Below the pieces are notes generated by a model. That model was given only the letters and a program-made list of their open reading frames with translations. It did no database searches and was not told the DNA's origin. From Palsa-506 sp963836355 (GTDB taxonomy: Bacteria > Actinomycetota > Actinomycetes > Streptosporangiales > Streptosporangiaceae), in assembly GCA_963836355.1 (NCBI GenBank), contig CAWIJO010000009.1:124001-188000 (forward strand): a stretch of DNA of 64,000 nucleotides, written 5' to 3'. The position numbers were made by a program, and so were the translations under genes. Position 1 is the stretch's first letter, and each line of letters begins with the position of its first letter. Shown piece after piece: positions 42,859 through 51,422 of the stretch.

Positions 42859-43290
42859 ATGTTGCCACTTGGCGTGCTATTTGTCCTGTTCGCCGTGGGC
42901 GTCTGGGCATACTGCTTGATCGATGCCATCATGACGCCACCGGGACAGCTTCGCAGCCTCACCACGATGAGCTGGGCGCTCTTGATCACCGTGATCCCGG
43001 TCATCGGCGCGATCGCGTGGCTGCTGGCCGGGCGGCCGGACCGCAGGTGGCGCACGCCGATGATGCCGCAGCATCTGGCCGGCCTGCCCCGGCTCGGGCC
43101 GCAGGAGGCAATCAGGCGGCATCCGGCCGGACGGGGCATGGAACCGGGCGCTGATGGCCAGCAGGCCGAATTGCCGGATTACCCGGCGGCAGGCCGGCTA
43201 GGGCCGATCGGACCCGACGACGATCCGGACTTCCTACGCGAACTCGAACGTCGCTTCCGCGACGGGCCAGAGCGCGGCAGCGATCTCTGA
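42859..43290 (+). CDS. PLDc_N-domain membrane protein
   Basis: 143 residues. Two membrane segments (LGVLFVLFAVGVWAYCLIDAIM and SWALLITVIPVIGAIAWLLAGRP) form the cardiolipin-synthase-N-terminal type domain (PLDc_N), ending in the typical G-A-I-A-W-L-x-x-G-R-P. The rest is a hydrophilic, Pro-rich tail ending DDPDFLRELERRFRD. No phospholipase domain follows, as in other actinobacterial members; function unknown. ATG at 42859. Related proteins stand near the cytochrome c maturation genes in other actinomycetes too. Confidence 0.88.
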   Translation: MLPLGVLFVLFAVGVWAYCLIDAIMTPPGQLRSLTTMSWALLITVIPVIGAIAWLLAGRPDRRWRTPMMPQHLAGLPRLGPQEAIRRHPAGRGMEPGADGQQAELPDYPAAGRLGPIGPDDDPDFLRELERRFRDGPERGSDL

Positions 43291-43315
43291 TCGGCGGCGC
43301 CGACTGGCTCAGGCG

Positions 43316-43516
43316 ATGCCCGGCAGCCCGATGGATGCGGCGTTCAGCGGCACCTACGGGGTGTTTCAGAATCTGCTGCTTGACCGGACGGTTGGCCGGC
43401 TTGAGGACTGCGGATTCCGCGTTCTGGTGCACTCCCAGGTGCCGTGCAACGACGGCGGCATCAGCTTCGGCCAGGCCGCGATCGCCGCGGCCAGGGACCA
43501 GGCCGGCCCTGGCTAG
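43316..43516 (+). pseudogene. hypF: C-terminal remnant of HypF (hydrogenase maturation carbamoyltransferase)
   Basis: The 66-codon frame contains GVFQNLLLDRTVGRLEDCGF, RVLVHSQVPCNDGGISFGQA and AIAAAR, the unmistakable end of HypF (normally G-G-V-F-Q-N...P-P-N-D-G-G-x-x-x-G-Q). HypF is ~750 residues; only the last ~60 are left. The preceding serine-glycine loop is altered (FSGTYGVFQN), and P-P-N-D is P-C-N-D, so decay has begun. No other hyp or hydrogenase gene is in the window. Confidence 0.8.
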
Positions 43517-43534
43517 CCGGGCCCTAGCCGGACA

Positions 43535-43662
43535 CGGCTAGCCACAGGCCCGCGTCAGCCCAACGTGATGGATGTGACATCGGGCCAGTCAGGTGTGGTT
43601 GAACGTCACATTCAACACGCTCGTGACCCCGGGGGTCCCGGACCCGGCTAGCCACAGGCCCG
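43535..43662. repeat. Direct repeat CGGCTAGCCACAGGCCCG, 110 bp apart
   Basis: Two copies of the 18-base word at 43535-43552 and 43645-43662; the following bases are also partly repeated, and AACGTCACAT occurs at about 43601 and 43670. They lie beside a transposase remnant and probably come from a local duplication or insertion footprint. Confidence 0.6.
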
Positions 43663-43667
43663 TGTCG

Positions 43668-43816
43668 GGGAACGTCACATGATCGGGGGGCGTGCCGGCA
43701 CTGATCACCTTGAACGCCACGTCGGTGCGGCACAGCTCCTCGATCCGCCGCGAGGAAGTGACCTGGCGGGCATACGCCCACGTCAGCACCGTCACCAGCA
43801 TGTCCGGGGCATACCC
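43668..43816 (-). mobile_element. Transposase N-terminal remnant (IS1182-like)
   Basis: The minus strand reads YAPDMLVTVLTWAYARQVTS, SRRIEELCRTDVAFKVIS and PPDHVTF, the N-terminal region of IS1182/IS5-type transposases (pattern Y-x-P-x-M-L-V...R-x-I-E-x-x-C-x-x-D-x-x-F-x-x-I...P-D-H-x-T). The catalytic DDE part is absent. It is a short decayed piece between the hypF remnant and ccsA. Proline-rich sequence upstream (43817-43900) has no similarity. Confidence 0.75.
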
Positions 43817-43900
43817 GGCCGGGCCGGCGCCGCCGAGGCGGGCCGGGCGGGGCGGGCTGGGCGGGCTGGGCGCGGGCGGGGGCAACCGCGCCGGCCGCAC

Positions 43901-45064
43901 TCAGCCCATGCCTGCGTAGGAATGCAGGCCGGTTACCCAGATATTGATCCCGACCAAGTTGAACATCAGGCAGGCGAACCCGGCTAGCTGGACGTACGCG
44001 GCCCGGCGGCCGCGCCAGCCCGCAGTGGCGCGGGCGTGCAGGAAGCATGCGTACACGACCCAGGTGATGAAGGACCAGGTCTCCTTCGGATCCCAGCCCC
44101 AGTACCTGCCCCATGCATGGTCAGCCCAGATGGCGCCAGCCATGATGCCGAAGGTCCACACCGGGAAGGCGAACAGGATCGCCCGGTAGGACAGCCGGTC
44201 GAGGATCAGCGGCCGGGGCAGATGCGTCATGATTCCGGCTGTCTTAGACGGCTGGCCGGCCGCGAGCCGCCGCTGGTTCCGGTCGGCGGCCAGGTACATC
44301 GCGGTCGTGACCGCGCCGACGATGAAGAGGCCAGCGGCGACGATCATCGCCGTCACGTGGATGGCGATCCAGTACGACTGCAGCGCGGGCACCAGCGCGC
44401 CAGCCGGCGTGTAGATCACCGTCACGGCCACGCCCAGCGCGAAAACCACCGGAGTCAGCACGAACAGCCCGGTGTAATAGGCCTTGTACCGGACCATGGC
44501 TGCGACGAGGACGATGACCGCCATGCACGTGATAGCCGTGATGAACTCGTACATGTTGCCCCACGGGACCCGGTCCTCGGAGATGCCGCGGAGCAAGATG
44601 CCGGCTATGTGGGTGATCAGCCCGGCAACGGTCAGGGTGAACGCCGAGCGCACCCACCAGGAAGGCCTGGCCGCCGGCCCGCCATGGGCGCTGCCGGTGC
44701 CGGTGCCGGCGCCTGGCAGGCGCCCGCCCGGCAGGCTCCCCGCAGATCCGGAACCTGGAACCAGCCCGGCCGCCGCGGGTGCAGTCCCCGCGACCCCCGC
44801 GCCTCCCGCGGCGGCCGCGGGTGCAGTCCCCGCGCCTCCCGCGGCGGCCGCGGGTGCAGTCCCCGCGCCTCCCGCTGCCCCCGCGCCTCCCGCGGCCGCC
44901 CCGATGCCGACAAGCTCCGGAGTGGTGGCGGTTCCGGGAGCCTTGATGTGCTGCCGCCCAAAGGCGAAGTCACCTGCATAGCCGAGCATCGCGAGCGCGT
45001 AGACAACGATGGTGAACAGCAAGAGGTGCTCGCTGAGCTGGGCAAGTCCAATGTTAATGTGCAA
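43901..45064 (-). CDS. ccsA: Cytochrome c biogenesis protein CcsA (CcsB/ResC)
   Basis: Haem-handling half of the system II cytochrome c synthase. 387 residues from TTG 45064, eight bases past the resB stop with GGAGTGAGG before it, opening HINIGLAQLSEHLLLFTIV; ATG 45112 inside resB is the alternative. The tryptophan-rich haem-binding motif WGWDPKETWSFITW is present, with conserved histidines in ITHIAG, IAIHVTAM and the terminal NIWVTGLHSYAGMG. About eight membrane segments. A Gly/Ala repeat (GGAGTAPAAAA, 33-bp units) is inserted in the first extracytoplasmic loop at about 45-90. Confidence 0.93.
   Translation of the reverse strand: MHINIGLAQLSEHLLLFTIVVYALAMLGYAGDFAFGRQHIKAPGTATTPELVGIGAAAGGAGAAGGAGTAPAAAAGGAGTAPAAAAGGAGVAGTAPAAAGLVPGSGSAGSLPGGRLPGAGTGTGSAHGGPAARPSWWVRSAFTLTVAGLITHIAGILLRGISEDRVPWGNMYEFITAITCMAVIVLVAAMVRYKAYYTGLFVLTPVVFALGVAVTVIYTPAGALVPALQSYWIAIHVTAMIVAAGLFIVGAVTTAMYLAADRNQRRLAAGQPSKTAGIMTHLPRPLILDRLSYRAILFAFPVWTFGIMAGAIWADHAWGRYWGWDPKETWSFITWVVYACFLHARATAGWRGRRAAYVQLAGFACLMFNLVGINIWVTGLHSYAGMG
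44770..44890 (-). repeat. 33-bp in-frame tandem repeat inside ccsA
   Basis: Three to four copies of a unit coding for GGAGTAPAAAA (plus strand CGGGTGCAGTCCCCGCG...). It enlarges the variable loop after the first membrane segment without breaking the frame. Confidence 0.85.
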
Positions 45065-45071
45065 CGGTGCC

Positions 45072-46770
45072 TCACTCCCCCTCGACAGTGCCGAGGGATG
45101 GTTCGCGGTCATTGCAGGCCAGCGGCAGGCCACCGTCGGGCGGGTCATTGCCGGGCGCCGAGCTGGCCGGCCCGGCAGGGATCCAGTGGCCGGCCTGGGA
45201 GCCCCTGAGTTCCTCGGCCACCTCGGCGAACTCGGTCTCGAATCCGCCCGCCGCGTCGGAACGGGCCAGGCCGCCGACAGTGACCACGGTTTGCCCGTCC
45301 GGGCCGGCCGCAGTGCGCACGAACACCCGGCGGCGCCGGATGGCGAACGACAGCAACAGTCCAGCGATCGCGGTGATGCCGGAGATCAGCGCGGGCAGCT
45401 GCCCGGGATCGTAGGTGATCGCCAGGCTTGCCCACTGCCGGTATCCGGTGAAGGTGAGCGTCCCGGCGTTGCCGGGCAGCTTCATCGACTGGCCGGGGGC
45501 CAGCGGCCGCGGCGCGATCGGCAGCCGCCGCAGGTGAGCCGTTTCCAGCTGGAACACCGACTGCGGCTGGCCAGTGTCGAGGCCGAGGTCGCCGGCGTAG
45601 GAGACCAGGCTCACCCTTGGCACGAGCGCCGCCGGGAAGGCGGACTGCAGGCGGCCGTTGATGTCCACGGCGGTCGGCAGGAAGACACCAGCGAACCCGA
45701 GCTCGTCCGGCGCGGCGTCCGGAACCTTGATCACGCCCTCGGAGGTAAGCCCGGCCTGCTCGACCGGGACGAAGGGCACCGGGCTGTCGAAGACCACCCG
45801 GCCAGACCCGTCGGTGACCCGGAAAACCGGGGCATAGCCATGGCCGACCAGGAACACCTGCACGCCATCGACGTCGAGCGGATGATTGACCCGGATAACG
45901 CCCCTTCGCATCGCGGCGCCGGGGCGGTCAGCGTAACGGATGGCGGCGTTGAACGAGGATGGCTGGCCGCGGAGATTGCCTGAGCTGACGTACCTCGCCG
46001 TGAAATTGTCCAGCGTCAGGGAGAAGGGCTGCAGAATCCGACGGCGATACCAGGCGTCCGGGCCGGAACTGATCCAGGTCGGTCACGGTGTTCGAGAACG
46101 ACTGCCCGGAGATCAGCAGCCGGTCAGCCTTGTAGCCGAAGATTCCGCCGATGCCGACGGAGCCGAGCAGCGCCAGCAGCGCGATGTGGAACAGGAGGTT
46201 GCCAACCTCCCGCAGGTAGCCCTTCTCGGCAGCCACCCAGCCGTCGCCGGTGCGCAGCCGGAACCGGTTGCCGGACAGCAGGCCGGCCGCGGAGTCCAGC
46301 GCCTCGGCCGGTGCCAGGGCGGTCTGGTAGCTGGCGGCCATCGGGAGCCGGGCGAGGTTTCGGGGTGCGCGCGGCGGCAGCTGCCGCGCCGAGCCGACCA
46401 GCCGGAAGGTCCGCGGCAGCACGCAGCCGGCCAGCGACGCGAAGAGCAGCAGGTAGATCGCCGCGAACCAGGGCGCGGCGAACACGCTGAACAGGGACAG
46501 CCTGGCCAAGATGGGCGCCAGCGTGGGATGCGCGGCGTAGTACTGAGATACCGCCGCAGGGTCGATGCCCTCTTGCGGGATCACCGACCCTGGCACGCTC
46601 GCCACCGCGAGCAGGAAAAGCAGCACCAGCGCGGTCCGCATCGAGGTCAGCTGCCGCCATGCCCACCGCAGCCAGCCCGCGACGGTCCGCCTGGCGCCAG
46701 GCGGGGCAGCCGGCCGGGAATTCCCGCCAGGGCTCGTCGCCGTCTGCGCGGTCGCAGCCCGCGCCGTCAT
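45072..46770 (-). pseudogene. resB: Cytochrome c biogenesis protein ResB, split by a single-base frameshift
   Basis: The first frame, ATG 46770 to about 46065, has the ResB start: WRQLTSMRTALVLLFLLAVAS, then VLPRTFRLVG and GNLLFHIALLALLGSVGIGG. Past FSNTVTDLDQFRPG the family sequence continues in another frame, DAWYRRRILQPFSLTLDNFT and on through AAMRRGVIRVNHPLDVDG to the stop at 45072 (FLVGHGYAPVF). The shift, one extra base, lies near 46055-46066 in GTCCGGGCCGG. Both halves are otherwise intact (composite about 565 residues, normal). ATG 46770 overlaps the resA stop. Base-calling error is more likely than loss, since ccsA and resA are intact. Confidence 0.9.
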
Positions 46771-47429
46771 GCGCTGCCCTCCGACACGCTGGCGATCAGC
46801 CGGCCCAGCGCTGAGTAGGTCACCTGCCCGACGATCCGCGCGGCAACCCGCCCGGTGCGGCCGATCACCAGCGTGGTGGGGATCCCGGCCGGCGGGACGG
46901 TGCTCTGGAAGGCGAGCGCGATCTTGTCGCCGGGGTCGTTAAGGCTCGGGTAGCTGATCCGGAAGGTCCGCTCGAAGGCATTGGCCGCGGGCGGGCTGTC
47001 CCTGATGTCCACCCCGAGGAACTGGACCCCACGAGACCGGAAATGCCTGGCCAGGGCCGCGAGCGCGGGTGCTTCCTGGCGGCACGGGCCGCACCAGGAG
47101 CCCCAGAAATTAATTACGACGACATCGCCGTGGTAGCTGGCCAGGGCCAGTTTCCGGCCGCTCAGCGTGGTGCCGCTGATGTCCGGCGAGACCGGGCGGG
47201 ACCCGGACGCGTACACCGTCGTGTCGTAGCTGCCCGCGACGAAGCTCTTGCCGTTGCTGGCTGCCGTGCTCTGCCCGATCGCGCCGCCAGCGCAGCCGGC
47301 CAGGGCAAGCGCCGTCAATGCGGCGAACGCGGCTCCGGCGCCCGCGCCGCCGGCCTGGCGTACCGGGCATCCCCGGCGGGCACGAACCGCGTGAGCCGCG
47401 CGGCGCGGAGAACGCGGCAGGCGGAACAC
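46767..47429 (-). CDS. resA: TlpA/ResA-type thiol-disulfide lipoprotein
   Basis: 220 residues from GTG 47429, with AGGAGAT eight bases before. A long basic N-region is followed by a hydrophobic core and lipobox: FAALTALALAGCAGG. The exported domain is a thioredoxin fold with VVINFWGSWCGPCRQEAP (active-site Cys-Gly-Pro-Cys) and cis-proline loop AGIPTTLVI. It should keep apocytochrome c haem-binding cysteines reduced for the ResB/CcsA synthase. Its stop overlaps the resB start, so no ccdA stands between them as it does in mycobacteria. Confidence 0.93.
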   Translation of the reverse strand: MFRLPRSPRRAAHAVRARRGCPVRQAGGAGAGAAFAALTALALAGCAGGAIGQSTAASNGKSFVAGSYDTTVYASGSRPVSPDISGTTLSGRKLALASYHGDVVVINFWGSWCGPCRQEAPALAALARHFRSRGVQFLGVDIRDSPPAANAFERTFRISYPSLNDPGDKIALAFQSTVPPAGIPTTLVIGRTGRVAARIVGQVTYSALGRLIASVSEGSA

Positions 47430-47530
47430 AGGGTGATCTCCTACAGGCAGTAGTATCGCGCCCCTATTGTGCCGGACTACCAGGCGCGGCGGGCACACGG
47501 GGCCGGCGTTCCCGCGCGGTCAGGCCCCGG

Positions 47531-48169
47531 CTACCCGGCCGGGGCCGGCCCCGCGGGCTCCGCATAACTGACGCCGGTCACCTCGCCACCAGAAAGTGTG
47601 AGGCTGGTCACGCTTGCCAGCGCGCACTGCCGCCGGCCCGGGTGATGCCAGAGCCGACGGCCCTCAGCCGCCCGCCGGGCTACCCAGATCGGCAGCTGGT
47701 GGCTGACGCAGACGGCCTCGTGCCCATGCGCCGCGCGGGCCGCGTCGCCGACGACGCTGAACATCCGGGCCACGACGTCCCGGTATGGCTCGCCCCACGA
47801 TGGCCGCAGCGGATTCCACAGGTAACGCCAGTGCCGGACCTGGCGGAGTGAGCCGTCGCCGACGCCGAAGGTAGTGCCCTGGAAATGATTCCACGGCTCG
47901 ATCAGCCGGTCATCGATTGCCGGCGTCAGCCCGAACTGCGCCGCGATCGGCTCCGCTGTCTCCCTGGCCCGCTCAAGCGGCGAGGACATCGCCACGGTCA
48001 CGTCCCGGCCGGACAGGTAGTCGGCGGCTGCCTTGGCCATCAGGCGGCCGTCCTCCGACAGGTGAAACCCCGCTATGCGCCCGTATAGCACACCGGACGG
48101 ATTGGCTACCTCGCCGTGCCGTACCAGGTGCACGATGGTGTGGTCAGCCGGCCAGCGCGTATCGGTCAT
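47531..48169 (-). CDS. Histidine phosphatase family protein
   Basis: 212 residues. The catalytic motif IVHLVRHGEV is at 12-21 (R-H-G), the second arginine in SSPLERARETAEPIA, and the second histidine in AVCVSHQLPIWVARR. The R-H-G-E-V-x-N-P-x-x-x-L-Y-G-R pattern is the phosphoglycerate-mutase-like subgroup that heads cytochrome c maturation operons in actinomycetes, which fits its place before resA. The substrate is not known; a metabolic phosphatase rather than glycolytic mutase is likely. ATG at 48169. Confidence 0.92.
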   Translation of the reverse strand: MTDTRWPADHTIVHLVRHGEVANPSGVLYGRIAGFHLSEDGRLMAKAAADYLSGRDVTVAMSSPLERARETAEPIAAQFGLTPAIDDRLIEPWNHFQGTTFGVGDGSLRQVRHWRYLWNPLRPSWGEPYRDVVARMFSVVGDAARAAHGHEAVCVSHQLPIWVARRAAEGRRLWHHPGRRQCALASVTSLTLSGGEVTGVSYAEPAGPAPAG

Positions 48170-48320
48170 AGCGAGGACAGCCTACCGGGGAGCTCCCGTT
48201 TGCCGGTGCTGTGCATAGCCGGGCTAGGCCGTCGGTTTGCCGCCCTGGCCGGCCATCGCAGGCCGGCTAGCCTGATGCCAGCATGTGGTTGCGTACCGGG
48301 GTCACGGCAAGAGCCGCCGC

Positions 48321-49232
48321 GTGAGTCCCACCGCTATCGCGCTGATCCTGGTCGCCGCCGTCGCGCACGCCAGCTGGAACCTGTTCAGCAAGCAGGCATC
48401 GGCGACCGGCGCGGTCTCTTTCATCTGGCTGATGTCGGCCGCGGCCGGAGCGCTCTACGCGCCGGTAGTCGCAGTGAGCGTGATCGTTTCGCCGCCCCGG
48501 CTGACCTGGCTGAGCTGGGTGTTCCTGGCCGGAACCGGAGTGCTACAGGGTGGTTACTTCCTGTTCCTGCAGAATGGCTACCGGCTGGGCGACCTATCGC
48601 TCGTCTACCCGATCGCGCGCGGCACCGGCGCGCTGCTCGCCGCGCTGGCCGGCATCGCCTTCTTCGGCGAGCGGCCTGGCGCGGTGGCGGTCGCGGGGAT
48701 CGCCTGCATCGTGGCCGGCATCGTGGTGATCGGAATTCCGGGCCGGACCCGCAGCCCTGGCGGATCCGGGCCGCGTGTTGCTGGCGGATCCGGGCCGCGC
48801 GTTCCGTCCGCGCTCGGCGCGATGGTGTTCGCCCTGCTCACCGGGGCGTTCATCGCCTCGTACACATTGTGGGACAAGTACGCGGTCGGCACGCTGAGGA
48901 CACCGCCACTGCTGCAGGGCTACGCGGCCTTCCCGATCATGGCGCTGCTGTTTGCCCCGCAGGTGCACCGCGCGCGGGGGCGGACGGCCAGCGTTTGGCT
49001 GGCCTACCGGCCGCAGATCCTCGGTGCGGCCGTGCTCGGGCCGCTGGCCTACATCCTGGTGCTGATCGCGCTGAGCTTCACCGCCGTCAGCGCGGTCGCG
49101 CCGGCCCGCGAGGTCAGCGTCCTGTTCGGGGTGCTGCTCGGCCGCAGGCTGCTGGGCGAGGGCGGGCTGGCCCGCCGGCTGGTGGCCGCGGCGGCGATTG
49201 TCATCGGCATCGTGGCCATCGCGGTCGGCTAG
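48321..49232 (+). CDS. EamA/DMT-family transporter
   Basis: 303 residues with ten hydrophobic segments in two EamA-type halves: AIALILVAAVAHASWNLFSK opens the first (the A-x-x-H-A-x-W-N pattern), and GAMVFALLTGAFIASYTLWDK the second; each ends in a conserved Gly/Pro-containing helix (LVYPIARGTGALLAALAG and VSAVAPAREVSVLFGVLLG). GTG 48321 gives the expected start; an in-frame GTG at 48285 is possible. A short repeat GGSGPRV (48756-48800) is in the middle loop. Drug/metabolite export is the known role of the family. It is divergent from the phosphatase and convergent with hemL. Confidence 0.9.
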   Translation: MSPTAIALILVAAVAHASWNLFSKQASATGAVSFIWLMSAAAGALYAPVVAVSVIVSPPRLTWLSWVFLAGTGVLQGGYFLFLQNGYRLGDLSLVYPIARGTGALLAALAGIAFFGERPGAVAVAGIACIVAGIVVIGIPGRTRSPGGSGPRVAGGSGPRVPSALGAMVFALLTGAFIASYTLWDKYAVGTLRTPPLLQGYAAFPIMALLFAPQVHRARGRTASVWLAYRPQILGAAVLGPLAYILVLIALSFTAVSAVAPAREVSVLFGVLLGRRLLGEGGLARRLVAAAAIVIGIVAIAVG

Positions 49233-49306
49233 TCCGGGAAAGCCAGATCAACACCGTGATTAACGGATGGTCCGGCGCCAGTCCCGCCCCGCCGAAGGCA
49301 GCGGTG

Positions 49307-50605
49307 TCAGCCCAGCGCCGCAGCCGCGGCGCAGGCCGCGGCGGGCAGCGCGGCGGCCACCCGGCTGACCGCGGCGTCGTCGTGCGCCGCGGAAAGGAAC
49401 CATGCCTCGTACGGCGACGGCGGCAGGTAGACGCCCTGGTCGAGCATCGCGTGGAAGAACGCCGCGTAGGCCGGCGCCGACTGGCTGCGGGCCTCGCCGA
49501 AATCGCGCACCGGGGTGTCCAGCCCGAGGAACACCGAGAACAGGCTGCCGGCCTCCTGCAGCCGGAACGGCACGCCCGCGGCGGCCAGCGCGTCGGACGC
49601 GAGCTTCGCCACCACGGCGGCGGCCTCGTCAACCCGGGCATACACCTCATCGGTGCAGGCTCGCAGCGTCGCCAGCCCGGCGGCGGTGGCCAGCGGGTTG
49701 CCGGACAGCGTGCCCGCCTGGTACACCGGCCCGGACGGCGCCAGCCGGTCCATGATCTCGGCCCGCCCGCCGAACGCCGCTGCGGGCAGCCCGCCGCCCA
49801 TCACCTTGCCGAACGTCATCAGGTCCGCGGTCACGCCCTCGCGGCCGTACCAGCCGGACCGGGTGACCCGGAAGCCGGTCAGCACCTCATCCATGATCAG
49901 CAGGGCCTGGTGCTCGGCGCACAGCGCCGCGAGCAGGTCGTTGAAGCCCGCGGCAGGCGGGACCACCCCCATGTTGGCCGGGCACGCTTCGGTGATCACG
50001 CAGGCGATCTGGCCGCCGTACTCGGCGAACGCCTGCCGGACCGCCTCGGGGTCGTTGTAGGGCAGCACCACGGTGTCGGCGGCGACCGCCCCGGTCACCC
50101 CGGGCGAGTCCGGCAGCCCGAACGTGGCCACCCCGGACCCGGCGGCGGCCAGCAACGCGTCCACGTGACCGTGATAACAGCCGGCGAACTTGACCACGAG
50201 CCGCCGGCCGGTAAACCCGCGGGCCAGCCGCAGCGCCGACATGGTGGCCTCGGTGCCGGAGCTGACCAGCCGCACCTTCTGCACCGGCGTGCGGCCGATT
50301 AGCTCCTCGGCCAGCTCAACCTCGCCGGGCGTGACCGTGCCGAACGAGGTTCCGCCTGCCAGCGCGGCTCGCACCGCGCCGGTGACCGCCGGGTGCGCAT
50401 GCCCGAGGATCATCGGCCCCCACGAGCACACCAGGTCGACGTATTCCCGGCCGTCCACGTCGGTCAGGCAGGCGCCGTGGCCCGATGCCATGAACACGGG
50501 GACGCCGCCGACCGCGCCGAACGCGCGCGCTGGCGAGTTCACGCCGCCCGGCGCCACCGCACAGGCCCGGGCGAATAGCTCGCTGGACCGCTGCGCGCCG
50601 CTCAT
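49307..50605 (-). CDS. hemL: Glutamate-1-semialdehyde 2,1-aminomutase
   Basis: Makes 5-aminolevulinate from glutamate-1-semialdehyde in the C5 pathway. 432 residues from ATG 50605, which overlaps the preceding gene's stop (ATGA). ELFARACAVAPGGVNSPARAF opens the protein as expected. PLP-binding lysine lies in DLMTFGKVMGGGLPAAAFGG, with LIMDEVLTGFR (Asp) and VSSGTEATMSALRLARG in place. Closes the haem operon started by rex-hemA. Confidence 0.97.
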   Translation of the reverse strand: MSGAQRSSELFARACAVAPGGVNSPARAFGAVGGVPVFMASGHGACLTDVDGREYVDLVCSWGPMILGHAHPAVTGAVRAALAGGTSFGTVTPGEVELAEELIGRTPVQKVRLVSSGTEATMSALRLARGFTGRRLVVKFAGCYHGHVDALLAAAGSGVATFGLPDSPGVTGAVAADTVVLPYNDPEAVRQAFAEYGGQIACVITEACPANMGVVPPAAGFNDLLAALCAEHQALLIMDEVLTGFRVTRSGWYGREGVTADLMTFGKVMGGGLPAAAFGGRAEIMDRLAPSGPVYQAGTLSGNPLATAAGLATLRACTDEVYARVDEAAAVVAKLASDALAAAGVPFRLQEAGSLFSVFLGLDTPVRDFGEARSQSAPAYAAFFHAMLDQGVYLPPSPYEAWFLSAAHDDAAVSRVAAALPAAACAAAAALG

Positions 50606-51270
50606 CCGGTCGCCTGATCGCACGCGTCGGCCAGCACTTCGAGCAGGCGGACGCCGTCCGGCAGCGGATGCTCCGCGGGGCCGAACAGCCAGTGCGCCAC
50701 GCCCGCCGCGCCATAGCGGGACGGCGGGCCCAGCACATAGCTGTCCCGGCAATGCCAGCGCAGGCCCGCCACCTGTGTCACGGTCTCCGGCTCGCAGTCC
50801 AGGTGGCAGGACCACCATTCGTACTCATCGGCCGGGGCGCCGCGGGTCCGGACGAAAAAAAGCGCCCGGTCCGCCGCGCTTATCGCGACCGGGCCCGGGC
50901 GCACCCCCGACTCCGCCATCAGCCGGAGGGCAGTGGTTCCCACCGTGACCGGGACGTCGAGCACATCGAACACCCGGCCAGTCGGCAGGATGATATTGGC
51001 CTGCGGCCTGGCCAGCCAGCAGCTCCACACCGTGGCCGGGTCGTTCGTGGCCTCCACCTGCCAGGCAGGCGACATCGGATGCGCGCCGGGGGCCGGGCAG
51101 CCCATCCGGTCGCAAGAGCAGCCGCGGATGGCGTCCGCGCCGCGCTGCGGCCGGCCTGGCGGGTGCGCTCCGGCGCAGACCGGCCAGCCCATGGCGGCGT
51201 ACCCGGCGGCGGCGGCCGCCATCCGCTCCACGCCCCGGCGGCGCCCCCGGCGGAGCACGGTCTCGACCAT
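50602..51270 (-). CDS. Bifunctional primase/polymerase-like domain protein
   Basis: 222 residues from ATG 51270 (GGGAGTGGG upstream). AAAAGYAAMGWPVCAGAHPP at the start, the Cys-rich CSCDRMGCPAPGAHPM loop and ANIILPTGRVFDVLDVPVTVG match the N-terminal part of the bifunctional DNA primase/polymerase (prim-pol) family; the active-site Asp positions appear as DVLDV rather than D-x-D-x-x, so polymerase activity is doubtful. Streptomycetes have a similar small protein in the hem cluster. It shares a four-base overlap with hemL. Role unknown. Confidence 0.8.
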   Translation of the reverse strand: MVETVLRRGRRRGVERMAAAAAGYAAMGWPVCAGAHPPGRPQRGADAIRGCSCDRMGCPAPGAHPMSPAWQVEATNDPATVWSCWLARPQANIILPTGRVFDVLDVPVTVGTTALRLMAESGVRPGPVAISAADRALFFVRTRGAPADEYEWWSCHLDCEPETVTQVAGLRWHCRDSYVLGPPSRYGAAGVAHWLFGPAEHPLPDGVRLLEVLADACDQATG

Positions 51271-51422
51271 CAATTTCCCACTCCCGCCAGGCCCGCGCGC
51301 ATTCCGCGTCGCATCAAGTCCGTTCCACGGCGACCGCCAGTCCGCGACCGCCTGGTGTCACCACAACCATGATTAACGGCGGCTGCCGGGCGACCGTTGC
51401 ATTCTGCTAGATGCACCGGGGG

